DNA from: JACKAQ01 sp965227145
Lineage (GTDB): Bacteria > Calditrichota > Calditrichia > RBG-13-44-9 > J075
NCBI GenBank assembly: GCA_965227145.1
Contig: OZ245730.1
Location: 4,340,001 to 4,404,000 of the forward strand
Length of the DNA: 64,000 bases
Reading direction: 5' to 3'
Shown: piece after piece, positions 26,156 to 35,700 of the stretch
How the letters are laid out: the number at the start of each line of letters is the position of its first letter
Position numbering within the stretch: the first letter of the stretch is position 1
Program-made: the position numbers and the translations under genes
The notes under the pieces: generated by a model
The model's input: the letters and a program-made list of their open reading frames with translations, nothing else
The model's database searches: none
Told to the model about the DNA's origin: nothing

Positions 26156-27070
26156 TTATTTACCGTTTTTCACATCGTCGTAAGCGTCGGAACGGGAAGC
26201 TGCAGGAATGGGATGAAATACATTTTCGCCGCTCTCGTTGGCGCTGGCGTTGAGAATGGGGTTGTCCGGAAATTTTTTGCGGAGCAATTCGCCCAAAAAG
26301 TCCAGCTCGCCGGGTTGCTTTTCGATCACGGCTTCGCTGACATCTTTGCCCATTCGTAGTCCAAACAACGTAATATCCAAAATAACGTGATTAGCGGCAA
26401 TCATGACGATGGCTGTGTTGGTGGTCCAGGCTACTTTTTTGGGGAATTCCTTATTTGCTTCGCCCATCAGCAATTCTTCCATATCGCGCACGAGGATGAT
26501 TTTATGATCCCACACTTTGCCGAGATCTTCCTCATCCAACCCGTAGCTATACACCAACCCGAAATCCACAGTTTTGATAAACGAAAAAATAACGACCTTT
26601 ACGCCGCGATTTACCGCGTCGTTCAGTTCATCTTTCAGCGCCTGAATTTCCCGGTCCCAGGTGGAAAGATACACCTCTTTTGTGGCGGCTTTGATCATCT
26701 CTTTCGCCTTCAAAATCATGTTGGCGTAACCGGTGATGTTCCACAAATTTTCCGTTTCGATTTCCACTTCCAGCTCGGAAACGCTGTCGTAAAATTCGCT
26801 GATCTGGCTTTTGTAACGATTTTCCAGCAATTCGACAAATCGTTCGGGACGCAGCGGGACGTATTTTTCCGGCTTGCTGGAAATGGCGTTTACAGCGCCG
26901 AAATTTTCCAATCGCTGGATAACATCGTAAATTGCCGAACGAGGCACACCACTTTTTTTGCTGATTTCGTATCGGGTTGCCGGAAAATTTTGCAACAGGC
27001 AAATGTATGCTTTTGCCTCATATAACGTAAAGCCCAAAGACGTCATTTTTCGGGCAATTTTTTCTAACAT
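26156..27070 (-). CDS. TrmB-family transcriptional regulator
   Basis: 304 residues from the ATG at 27070 (AGAGG nine bases upstream). Residues about 10-75 form the TrmB winged helix (LGFTLYEAKAYICLLQ, SGVPRSAIYDVIQRLENFG). A linker helix and an effector domain of the TrmB/PLD-like type follow (MIKAATKEVYLSTWDREI, NRGVKVVIFSF). TrmB proteins sense maltose, trehalose or glucose in archaea and also occur in some bacteria. Its place inside the maltodextrin operon, between the permeases and GH97, makes it the likely local regulator. No operator could be assigned. Confidence 0.85.
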   Translation of the reverse strand: MLEKIARKMTSLGFTLYEAKAYICLLQNFPATRYEISKKSGVPRSAIYDVIQRLENFGAVNAISSKPEKYVPLRPERFVELLENRYKSQISEFYDSVSELEVEIETENLWNITGYANMILKAKEMIKAATKEVYLSTWDREIQALKDELNDAVNRGVKVVIFSFIKTVDFGLVYSYGLDEEDLGKVWDHKIILVRDMEELLMGEANKEFPKKVAWTTNTAIVMIAANHVILDITLFGLRMGKDVSEAVIEKQPGELDFLGELLRKKFPDNPILNASANESGENVFHPIPAASRSDAYDDVKNGK

Positions 27071-27132
27071 TTTCACACACCTCTGACATTCATTTCAAAA
27101 AAAATTTCAACAACTATTTGTTTTTCAACAAC

Positions 27133-27975
27133 TTACCCTTTTACACTGCCCAGCGTTAAACCGGAAATCAGGAAGCGGCTGAGGAACAAAAACAGCGCAA
27201 CAACCGGCATGCTCACCACAATTGCACCGGCGGAATACAATCCCCATGTGGCTTCCATGGTTGCTTGAAAGCTTTTCAAACCCAACGGCAGGGTAAAATA
27301 ATCCGTATTTTGAATGAGCACCACAGCCACCAGATATTCCGAATACGCCGTCATAAATGAGAACAGCGCCGTAATCGCCAACGCCGGTAACGCCAGCGGC
27401 AAAATGATCACCCAAAACGTATATAGCGGCGATGCGCCGTCGATCATCGCGGCTTCTTCCAAACTGTATGGAATGGTGTCGTAATAACCTTTCATTTGCC
27501 AAATGGTGAATGGCAGCGCCGTTGCCGAATAGGCGATAATTAATCCCAAAAACGAATCATACAGCTGCATTTTGATAAGCAAAATAAACAGCGGCAGCAG
27601 CAACATACTCACCGGAAACATTTGGGTAGTGATGATGGCAATCATCGCGCCGTTGCGCCCGGGGAAACGGAATCGCGAAAAGGCGTAACCGGCAGTTGTC
27701 GCGAGCCCGACACCGATAATGGTTACCACAATTGAAATGAACAGGCTGTTGCCGAGCCAGATCAAAAAATCGGTATCCCAAAACAGTTTGACGTATGAGG
27801 AAAGCGTTGCGCCATCCGGAAAAATTTCCAGCGAACGCGTGAGCAACCGCCCTTCCGGTCGCAGCGAAATAGAAAATACCCGCAACACCGGATAAATTGA
27901 AAACGCCGCAAAAAAGGTCAACACCGCATACGCGCCAATTTGCCCTTTGAGTGATAACGATCGTGGATTTCTCAT
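27133..27975 (-). CDS. malG: Maltose/maltodextrin-type ABC transporter permease, MalG-like
   Basis: 280 residues with six hydrophobic helices. The ABC permease EAA loop is EEAAMIDGASPLYTFWVIILPL, which contacts the ATPase. The C-terminal end (SGLTLGSVKG) is the hallmark of MalG, which inserts its last residues near the maltose site. It lies 85 bp after the MalF-like gene and 62 bp before trmB. No ATPase gene (MalK/MsiK) is in the window, so the ATP-binding subunit must be encoded elsewhere. Confidence 0.9.
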   Translation of the reverse strand: MRNPRSLSLKGQIGAYAVLTFFAAFSIYPVLRVFSISLRPEGRLLTRSLEIFPDGATLSSYVKLFWDTDFLIWLGNSLFISIVVTIIGVGLATTAGYAFSRFRFPGRNGAMIAIITTQMFPVSMLLLPLFILLIKMQLYDSFLGLIIAYSATALPFTIWQMKGYYDTIPYSLEEAAMIDGASPLYTFWVIILPLALPALAITALFSFMTAYSEYLVAVVLIQNTDYFTLPLGLKSFQATMEATWGLYSAGAIVVSMPVVALFLFLSRFLISGLTLGSVKG

Positions 27976-28060
27976 ATTTCTGCCCGATTTTTTTTCATTT
28001 TACCGGCACATTCCACCGTGCCCCAAATATTTATCCTTTATCCTTAACCCTTTATCCTTC

Positions 28061-28960
28061 TCACTGATGCACATTATCCGTTGCGCTGGTGCGTTTGATG
28101 AACTTCCAGCTAAACAGGAACAGGATCAGGAAAATGATAATTGAAAACGATGCGGCATAGCCCATCCGGTAATAGAAAAATGCCGCGCGATAAACCCAGC
28201 TCACCAAAATGTGGGTGGTTTCGGACGGTTCGCCGCCGTTGCTCACCAGCCACACCACGTTGAAATTGTTGAATGTCCAGATCACGCCGAGCGTAATTGC
28301 GGGAACCATCACCGGTTTGAGCATGGGCATGGTAATGTTGCGAAATTTCTGCCACGGCGTTGCGCCGTCGATATCTGCTGCTTCGTATAGCGCATCGGGA
28401 ATACTTTGCAATCCGCCCAGCGCCACAATCATCATAAATGGAAATCCGAGCCAGATATTGGTGATCAAACACGCCGCAAACGCGCCCCACTCAGTCGAAA
28501 GCCAGGAAACCTGGGTGCCGAACAGTCCGTCCAGAATCAGGTTGACAGCGCCGTATTCGGAGTTGAACATGCCGCGCCAGGTGAGCGCGGTGATGTATTG
28601 CGGCACTGCCCACGGCAAAATCAGCAGTGTGCGGAAAAAGGTTTTCCCTTTCAAATCTTTATTGAGAATGACTGCCAGAAACACGCCGATGCCCACATGA
28701 AAAATCAGGTTAAGCACCGTCCACAGCACGGTTTTGTAAAGGAACCACCAAAATGTGGATTCCTTCAACACCAGCAAATAGTTACCCAACCCTTTCAACT
28801 GCCAATCGTGAAAGTTGGTTAAGTTCATATTTGAAAAGGAGATAACCAGATTATAAATAAAGGGATAGAACACCACCAGTCCCATCATAAAAAATGCGGG
28901 GAACAGGAACATGTAAGCCAGTCTGGTGTTACTGCCGTATTTCGATGCCGTTGCTGCCAC
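28061..28960 (-). CDS. malF: Sugar ABC transporter permease, MalF-like
   Basis: 299 residues starting at GTG (the ribosome binding site is weak). Six transmembrane helices and the EAA loop YEAADIDGATPWQKFRNITMP. The WTFNNFNVVWLVSNGGEP segment is typical of MalF-type and other CUT1 sugar permeases. It lacks the large periplasmic P2 loop of enterobacterial MalF and so is of the shorter Gram-positive/thermophile type. It pairs with the MalG-like permease downstream and the binding lipoprotein upstream. Confidence 0.88.
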   Translation of the reverse strand: MAATASKYGSNTRLAYMFLFPAFFMMGLVVFYPFIYNLVISFSNMNLTNFHDWQLKGLGNYLLVLKESTFWWFLYKTVLWTVLNLIFHVGIGVFLAVILNKDLKGKTFFRTLLILPWAVPQYITALTWRGMFNSEYGAVNLILDGLFGTQVSWLSTEWGAFAACLITNIWLGFPFMMIVALGGLQSIPDALYEAADIDGATPWQKFRNITMPMLKPVMVPAITLGVIWTFNNFNVVWLVSNGGEPSETTHILVSWVYRAAFFYYRMGYAASFSIIIFLILFLFSWKFIKRTSATDNVHQ

Positions 28961-29016
28961 AGTTTTCTCGTCTGTTTATTTATAAAAAATAAAATTTTTT
29001 AACCGCAGTTTTTAAG

Positions 29017-29032
29017 GCGCTTCGTGAAGCGC
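29017..29032. other. Intercistronic hairpin between binding-protein and permease genes
   Basis: GCGCTTCGTGAAGCGC is a perfect palindrome (six-base arms, CGTG loop) between the binding-protein stop at 29054 and the MalF start at 28960. Hairpins at this place in sugar ABC operons often protect the upstream mRNA and so raise the binding-protein level; that role is inferred here. Confidence 0.45.
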
Positions 29033-29053
29033 AGCTACGTTTTCCGTTTCTTC

Positions 29054-30298
29054 CTATTCCCTGTTTTCGCGAATCAGTTTTTCTGCCAGTTGCTGCATTT
29101 CTTTGGCGGCTTCCTCCGGTGTGTATCGTCCGGTGAAAATGCCCTGATATCCCGGGCGCATCGCATCCCAAATCCAGCGCAATTCCGTAACAACCGGCAT
29201 CGGGCGACCCACTTTCATTTGATCGAGCGCCGCCTGATACAGCGGATCTTTCACCAAAACGGAATCGTCCACCAACGCTTTTCGGGCGGGAATCAGGTTA
29301 AATTCGCGGGCAAAAGCCAACTGCGTTTCGCTGGAAGTGAGGTATCGCAACAATTCCAGCGTGATATCCAGCCGTTCGCCAGTCAGGTTTACATTAACCA
29401 TATAACCCACGGGTGAAACGATCGGCGTTGCCCATTGCCCGGTTTCGCCATTCATGGGAATGCGCGCCAAACCGATATCCATTCCGCGTTTGATGTAAGT
29501 GCCCCACGACCACGGGCCATTGATGATCATTGCCGATTTTTCATCGAGAAACAGGGCGTTGGCGGTTTCGTAATCGCATTCGCGCGGGATAATTTTGTAT
29601 TTGTTCGCCATATCGTAAATCAACTGCGCTGCGTTGGCGACCGCTTTGGTATCCAAAGTGGGTTGATTTTGGTCATTCAAAATCCACCCGCCATACAGCC
29701 CGATAAACGGCACCGCAAAATATGGTTCGATAAAATTCCAAGCGAGTGCATAACGATCGGGATTGCCATCGTTATCTGCATCCACTGCCAGCTCCTTCCC
29801 CATCCGGATCAAATCTTCGATGGTTCGGGGTGGTTCTTTGACAAATTTTTTGTTGTAAACGAGCGTCAGGTGATTGCCGACGCGATCGGCAATTTGATAA
29901 AGATGTCCGTCTAATGTGGTATTTGCACTAAAGGGATCGGTGAGAAATTGATCCAGATAAGCCTGATCAAAATAATCTTCCAGCGGCTTTACCACTTTGA
30001 GTTCGGAAAGCGGCCCGACGTTATCGCTGGCAACGTGGATCAGATCGGGACCTTTTCCGGCGAGCGCGGAAATCATGTAATTCGGGCGCAATTCTTCCGT
30101 CTGATAATACAATTGCCGGAACTCATATTGGGGATGCGTCGCGGCAAATTCGTCCAGTTTTTTCTGAAGCAGGTCGCGCTCCACCGGTCGCATGGTCGTC
30201 CAAATGACGATTCGATTGCTCGTATCTTTTGCGCATTGCCACAAAAACAATGGCAGTAACATCAGTATTATCAAATATTTTGGGCGGAAATTTTTCAT
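29054..30298 (-). CDS. Sugar ABC transporter solute-binding lipoprotein, MalE-like
   Basis: 414 residues from the ATG at 30298, chosen because it starts a lipoprotein signal (MKNFRPKYLIILMLLPLFLWQC). The longer frame adds 28 residues before the signal; the ribosome binding site is weak either way. The body is a type I extracellular binding protein: RIVIWTTMRPVERDLLQ at the start, ALAGKGPDLIHVASDNV, ALFLDEKSAMIINGPWSWGTY and the usual C-terminal helix. The large open cleft family binds oligosaccharides; context favours maltodextrins. It is anchored to a membrane, not free, and is followed by the two permeases. Confidence 0.88.
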   Translation of the reverse strand: MKNFRPKYLIILMLLPLFLWQCAKDTSNRIVIWTTMRPVERDLLQKKLDEFAATHPQYEFRQLYYQTEELRPNYMISALAGKGPDLIHVASDNVGPLSELKVVKPLEDYFDQAYLDQFLTDPFSANTTLDGHLYQIADRVGNHLTLVYNKKFVKEPPRTIEDLIRMGKELAVDADNDGNPDRYALAWNFIEPYFAVPFIGLYGGWILNDQNQPTLDTKAVANAAQLIYDMANKYKIIPRECDYETANALFLDEKSAMIINGPWSWGTYIKRGMDIGLARIPMNGETGQWATPIVSPVGYMVNVNLTGERLDITLELLRYLTSSETQLAFAREFNLIPARKALVDDSVLVKDPLYQAALDQMKVGRPMPVVTELRWIWDAMRPGYQGIFTGRYTPEEAAKEMQQLAEKLIRENRE

Positions 30299-30438
30299 CA
30301 AGCGAACCAGTGTTTTGATGAAGCAGGTTAGAGAGAATTTGGTGAGAATTGGATTGACCGGGATTCTTAAATAGCAAACCATTCTCAGAACAGGAACGGC
30401 TCATCCATTTTTGGATAAGCCAAATCCAAAAAACTACA

Positions 30439-31647
30439 TTATTTAACAAACAACATTTTCTTTGATTGCACAGTATTATTCGCGCTCAGGCGATAGAGGT
30501 AAACGCCTGTCGATACGCTGTTTCCGCGATCATCGCGACCATCCCAAACCGTCTGATAACCACCGGCGGCAACGCGCTCATTAACCAACGTGCGAACTTT
30601 TTGCCCTGAAATGTTGAATACTGCCAACTCAACATCTGCGGCGCTGCTCAATGCATATTCGATGGTTGTGGCAGGGTTGAAAGGATTCGGGTAGTTTTGA
30701 TACAATTGATAGGTTTCCGGCTGGCTGAAAAAATCTTCGTCCAGATCTTTTATGCCGCCAATATTATAATAATTCCCATTTTCACCGAAAACCTTATATA
30801 CGCGACCGGTATTTGCGGCTGCAACTTCAGCGACATTTTCATTGTGGTCTTGTGCAAAACCGGCTTCGTTGTCGTATCCGGCAATACCATGTTTCCAGGA
30901 AATATTTTTCGGGGCGCCAACACCGAAATTAATCGTGATTGACCAAATATCATCTCCGGTAAATTCATCACCATTAGTGCCATTATCGTTCATTTGCAAT
31001 GCTTCACGAACAGAATCGCCAGGTACCAAATCCCATACCCATGCCATTGCAGGTGTTGTTCTCGGGGCACCACTGGCGAGATAAACCGTATCGATTGAGG
31101 TTACGTTTCCACCACCGTATGTAATGACACCATTGATCGACAAAAATTCTAATGCCTCATACATATCAGCTTCAAAAATGATATCCGTAGCTGTCCGAAA
31201 TACCTGATCAATAAAGACATTATCAAAAGGCCGGCTGGAAATGTCCAGATTTGGATTGCCATTATTATCCGTATCGGTTTCGTTTCCTGTTGGACTAAAT
31301 TTGTAATCTGCACCACCTTCCCAAACATCTCCGTTGAAAGCCGAGCGGTAGAAATATTTGTAGGCAACCGTATCTGTAACCGGGGTTAGGTTCATTACGA
31401 CAACTTCTTCGTAGTCCGTTGGTGTAAAAATATTGGGGCTCATGGGATTATCTTCACTCCAACCATTAAACGAGCCGCGAACAAACACCTGATCTGCAGA
31501 ATTACCCGGGTCAAAATTGCCAACGGCTATTTGCATAGACATATCTACAGTAAACAACACATCATGATCCTGCTGTGCAAAAAGCAGGCTACTCTGTGCA
31601 AACAAAATCAAAAGCAGGAGCCGGGAAATCATCGTTTTGCTTTCCAT
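30439..31647 (-). CDS. Secreted starch-binding-like protein with sorting domain
   Basis: 402 residues. Signal peptide (MISRLLLLILFAQSSLLFAQ), then a CBM20/E-set-like domain with VRGSFNGWSEDNPM, the loop that resembles starch-binding modules. A second similar region (residues about 160-290) shows an AWVWDLVPGDS segment and a cluster of acidic residues. The last 75 residues are a FlgD-like sorting domain (YQNYPNPFNPATTIEY to QSKKMLFVK). No catalytic domain is seen, so it is likely a surface glycan-binding protein. GAGGAG precedes the ATG. It lies 41 bp after the PorV-like gene. Confidence 0.75.
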   Translation of the reverse strand: MESKTMISRLLLLILFAQSSLLFAQQDHDVLFTVDMSMQIAVGNFDPGNSADQVFVRGSFNGWSEDNPMSPNIFTPTDYEEVVVMNLTPVTDTVAYKYFYRSAFNGDVWEGGADYKFSPTGNETDTDNNGNPNLDISSRPFDNVFIDQVFRTATDIIFEADMYEALEFLSINGVITYGGGNVTSIDTVYLASGAPRTTPAMAWVWDLVPGDSVREALQMNDNGTNGDEFTGDDIWSITINFGVGAPKNISWKHGIAGYDNEAGFAQDHNENVAEVAAANTGRVYKVFGENGNYYNIGGIKDLDEDFFSQPETYQLYQNYPNPFNPATTIEYALSSAADVELAVFNISGQKVRTLVNERVAAGGYQTVWDGRDDRGNSVSTGVYLYRLSANNTVQSKKMLFVK

Positions 31648-31688
31648 TTTTTCTCCTCTCTATTTGATTAAAAAAAAACTGTTCCGGA

Positions 31689-32705
31689 TTAGAACGACAA
31701 CCGAACGGTAAACATCTGCACGTTATCCAGCATCCCAAAATCCTGATATGCGTAATCCAGCTTAAAGGTTAATCCGGGCACGCGGGTGTAAATGCCTGCA
31801 CCTGCGGTAAAGCCTTCTTCGCTGTCTTCCAAGAACAGCGATTGATATCCGCCGCGCAGGAAAAACATTTCGTTGAATGCGTATTCAGCGCCAAAATTCA
31901 TGCTTTCGGCGTTGTCGTTCGGGTGCAATGCGTCCACCGCGACGGTCAAACGGTTTTGCTCGCTTTTCACTAGTTCCATGGACAAACCGACGCGGAACAC
32001 CAACGGCATATCAAAGCGGTCGGTGAGATAGCGGGCGCTGATGTTTTCATTATTGCCCGAACGCGATGGGTCCGGGTCAACCTGGGTCAGCAGGTCATCG
32101 CCGTCCATTTGCATTTTGGTGCCGAAATTGTTGATGCTCATGCCAAGACGCATCCCGTTAAACGGCGTTTCGAACAATGTTCCAACATCCAGCCCAACCG
32201 CGGATGCACTGGAATTCCAGATGTTTTCCCGGACATATTTTCCGGTGAAACCGATCATAAATTTGTCCGTCAACTGGCGGGCAAACGAAATATTGGCAGA
32301 ATAACTACCCGCATCGAACAACAGTCCCGTGCCTTCCGGCTGCAGTTCGGTGGTTTGTTCCATTTCGTCCATTGTCATTGCTGTGAACGATACGCCGAAA
32401 ACACCGGCGGAACCGAGAGGCAGGGCAACGGCAAGATTATCGTAATTGATTTCCTGCAACCATTCCGAGTGGGTGAAACTGAGCTCCGGACTGGTTAGCT
32501 GGGCAACCCCGGCAACATTCCAGTATAGCGCTGTGACGTCGTTTGCGACAGAAACAAACGCGCCGCCCATTGCCTGCGAACGTGCGCCGTTGGCGATTTT
32601 CAAAAACGCCGCAGCCGTTGTACCCACTTTGGTTACCTGCCCGAAAACAGGCAAAGAGAGGCACAGTGCCGTTAAAATGGAGATCGCAATTTTTATGTGC
32701 TTCAT
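31689..32705 (-). CDS. PorV/PorQ-family outer membrane beta-barrel protein
   Basis: 338 residues. Signal peptide (MKHIKIAISILTALCLSLPVFGQ) followed by TAAAFLKIANGARSQAMGGAFVSVANDVTALYWN, the conserved start of PorV/UPF0164 barrels. Alternating beta strands run to a C-terminal MFTVRLSF. In T9SS bacteria PorV receives proteins that carry the C-terminal sorting domain and passes them on at the outer surface. Several operon-linked copies occur in related phyla, each with its own receptor and secreted partner. AAAGGAG precedes the ATG. Confidence 0.85.
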   Translation of the reverse strand: MKHIKIAISILTALCLSLPVFGQVTKVGTTAAAFLKIANGARSQAMGGAFVSVANDVTALYWNVAGVAQLTSPELSFTHSEWLQEINYDNLAVALPLGSAGVFGVSFTAMTMDEMEQTTELQPEGTGLLFDAGSYSANISFARQLTDKFMIGFTGKYVRENIWNSSASAVGLDVGTLFETPFNGMRLGMSINNFGTKMQMDGDDLLTQVDPDPSRSGNNENISARYLTDRFDMPLVFRVGLSMELVKSEQNRLTVAVDALHPNDNAESMNFGAEYAFNEMFFLRGGYQSLFLEDSEEGFTAGAGIYTRVPGLTFKLDYAYQDFGMLDNVQMFTVRLSF

Positions 32706-32793
32706 GACTGTAACTCCTTTTTCATTCCGCCGGATGTTTGTTCCGGCGGAAGGGATGTCATTTTTATGTGCTCATTTTACGCATTACATCGTG

Positions 32794-35700
32794 TTATTTA
32801 ATGATGGCAAATTTGCCTGTGGACTGCCCGACACCCGGCGCATCGATATGGTAAATATAGATGCCGTATGCCACTTCAATATTATCTTTGGTCAGCAAAT
32901 CCCAGTCTGCAGTGCCGTCATTTAACGACGAGCTATGTTCAATAGTATCAACAAGTTCACCGCGCACATTAAAGATGCGGATGGTGCATTCTTTCGGCAG
33001 GTGAATAAAGTGGATCGAGCGTTCGCCACGACCGTTCGAGAAGTTGTTGCGCGGTTCCCAAATTGCGGTTGCAACATACGGGTTCGGCACAACTTTAATG
33101 TTCTCGAGATCCGTTTTTGCCTGCGCTTCGTTAACTGAAGGCGCTTTATTCACGGTGATACGGAATTTATCGTAGCTCAGGAATGCCTTGCTGCCGCCGA
33201 GCGGCAGTGTGAGCACATCTCCCGGATTCGGTAAAACGGTTGTTGCGGTGCCAACATCCATCCGCAACGCACCGGAAGTAAAGTATTTGTTATCCACTTT
33301 GTCGTCGTATTCGAAAATGATCACCAAATCGCTTTGGTCCAAAATGCCGTTGGCATCGCCAGCCGGTAAATCGTAATGGTTAAATTCCACATAGCGATTT
33401 TCGGAGACATTTTTGACCCTGTAGTTGGTAACCACTTTTGGCGATGCCGGCGGCAAACCAACACCGCTAATTCCGGAAGCAGTATCTCCGGCGGCGGGTT
33501 CGGTAATTTCCAGTTGGTAATTTGCCGGATAAATTTCGCCCTGAATGGAACCGGCGCTGAACTTGCCCCAGAATGCGGCTTTCAACAATTCAGGATCGGT
33601 ATTGGACCAGGTTGCCAGGCTTGTGTTTCCGACCAATGTCGGGTCGTTCAGAATTTGCAGCTTCAAGCCTTCAAAAATAGTGGCGTCTGTGCCAAGTTTG
33701 GTATCGTTAAAAATGAGCGTGTCGCCGCTGGTCAGGTTGGTTACGGTGAATCCGTAGGTCTGAACTTTCGGCGTATTCCCGCGCTGGTTGGTCCGGGTTG
33801 TGTCATCGAAGCTCAGTTCGTATTCGTTCCCGTCTTTCAGCGAAAGCGGTTCGATCACTTCAAAAATAACCTGACCGGTGCCATCGCCACTGACGTGTTC
33901 GACAGCGGAAAGTTCCGGCGCAGAGTAACCGGCAACCGGTGCTTCCGGCCGAACCTGAATCACGTTTTGCGCCAAATCCACATCGCCGGTGGTTTTGATG
34001 GCGGCAAATTTTGCTGTTTCCGCCGGGAATAATGTTTCGTCGCCCTGCAGCACGCCACGGTCGTATGCGGTTACTGCGTAAAAATAGGTGAAACCGTTTT
34101 TCACGGTGCTATCCACATATGTGTGCACCAAACCGGTATTTTCACCGAGGTAGAAAGTGCCGCCCTGATCGTCAATTTCCGGGAAGAAATCCTGATAATC
34201 GTTGACCAGATCGTATTGGGCGATCGGCACATCCGCCACGCGGGAACCGAAAACGTTGGTCACAACGCCGGTTTCGTCGAATGACGGGAAGGTTGCCCGG
34301 TAAACTTTGTAACCTTCGAAGTCGAAACCGTCACCGGTGGCAACCAGCGACAATCGGTCGAAGCTTGTTTCGGAAATTTTATCCCAATACAGCGTTACGG
34401 AATTGTCGCCGGGAACAGCGACAACTTTGGGAATCAACGGCGCTTTCGCGAAGTTGTAATCGTTGTTGTAAATGGTTTGAACCGTGCGTTTTACGCGGAA
34501 CAATTCTGCTTTTACCGCCGGATCGAGATCGGTTCCCTGATTGGAAATGGAGCCTTTGGTAAAGAAAAATGCCAGCGAAATACGTTCGGTTTGTTTGGCG
34601 CGCAGCGGGAAATAACCGGTGCCGTAAATAAAATCGACGTCGTCATTTTGCAGCACGTCATCCAGATATCCGGGGGTTAACACATCCCACAGCTGGCCGT
34701 CATTTCGCAAACGGATCAGGTTGAACGGCTTAAACAGGAAGAAGCTGGTCAAACCGATCTGGTCGGATTCGTCGATGTCGGTTTTGTCGATATTTGGCTC
34801 ACCAGGCAAACCGGTGTCGATCGAGCGGCCGGTGACCGGATCGAGCCGGAAACCGGAGGTCGGCACGCCGTCGCCTTCGCCTTCGTCAAATGTATCTGCC
34901 TGACCGTCCAAACCAACGTCATCGGTGCCGGCGTTCCAGTCACCGTCGTTATCGATCAGGTCATCGCGACCTTCGTCGATCATCGGGTTATCCAGACCTT
35001 CGCCGGTAAAATAATTGATGAACAAACGCCCGATTTGCGGGTTGTCTTCGTCGATCAGACCATTGCCGTTGTTGTCGATGCCATCATTGATTTCCGGGTT
35101 TTCGTCGATCAACCCGTTCAGGTTATCGTCGAAACCGTTGCCGATCAATTCTATCAGGGTATCGCCAACATTTATGGTGAAGGTGTCGCTGTTTACGATA
35201 TAGGTTAAGCCTTCCGCAGGAAAACTGATCAGCTCGCGCTCCGAATTTGCGGTAGTATAATCGATGGAAACAACATCCATTCCGGAGGTTACGATTTTGG
35301 GACGGAGGAAGTTGGCATCGAGCACATCGCCGCCGGAACCGTTGCCGTCGCTGTCGTCGTCTATGCCGTTAACCTGGTTGCCCGGGCTTTCCAAAAATGC
35401 GTAACCGAGCACATCCACCGGTGAAAAAATGGTACCGCCGGAGTTTCCGCTGCCGTCGTTATCCCATGAGTAAGTGATGTCTTCTGCAAGTTCGAAACGG
35501 GAGTTGTCATCGCCGGTATCGCCGTCGCCACCGATGATGGTTCCGACAATCACGCCGAAAACGGCTTTGTTGTAATCGGTTGTGCCGACGTTGGTAACTT
35601 CATACAACCAGAACAAGGTGTTTTGCGCCAGCGCCTGCGACCACTGAAAACCGCGCACCGAAGAAACCAGCCCCAAACCGCCACGGGTTTGGTCGGCGGA

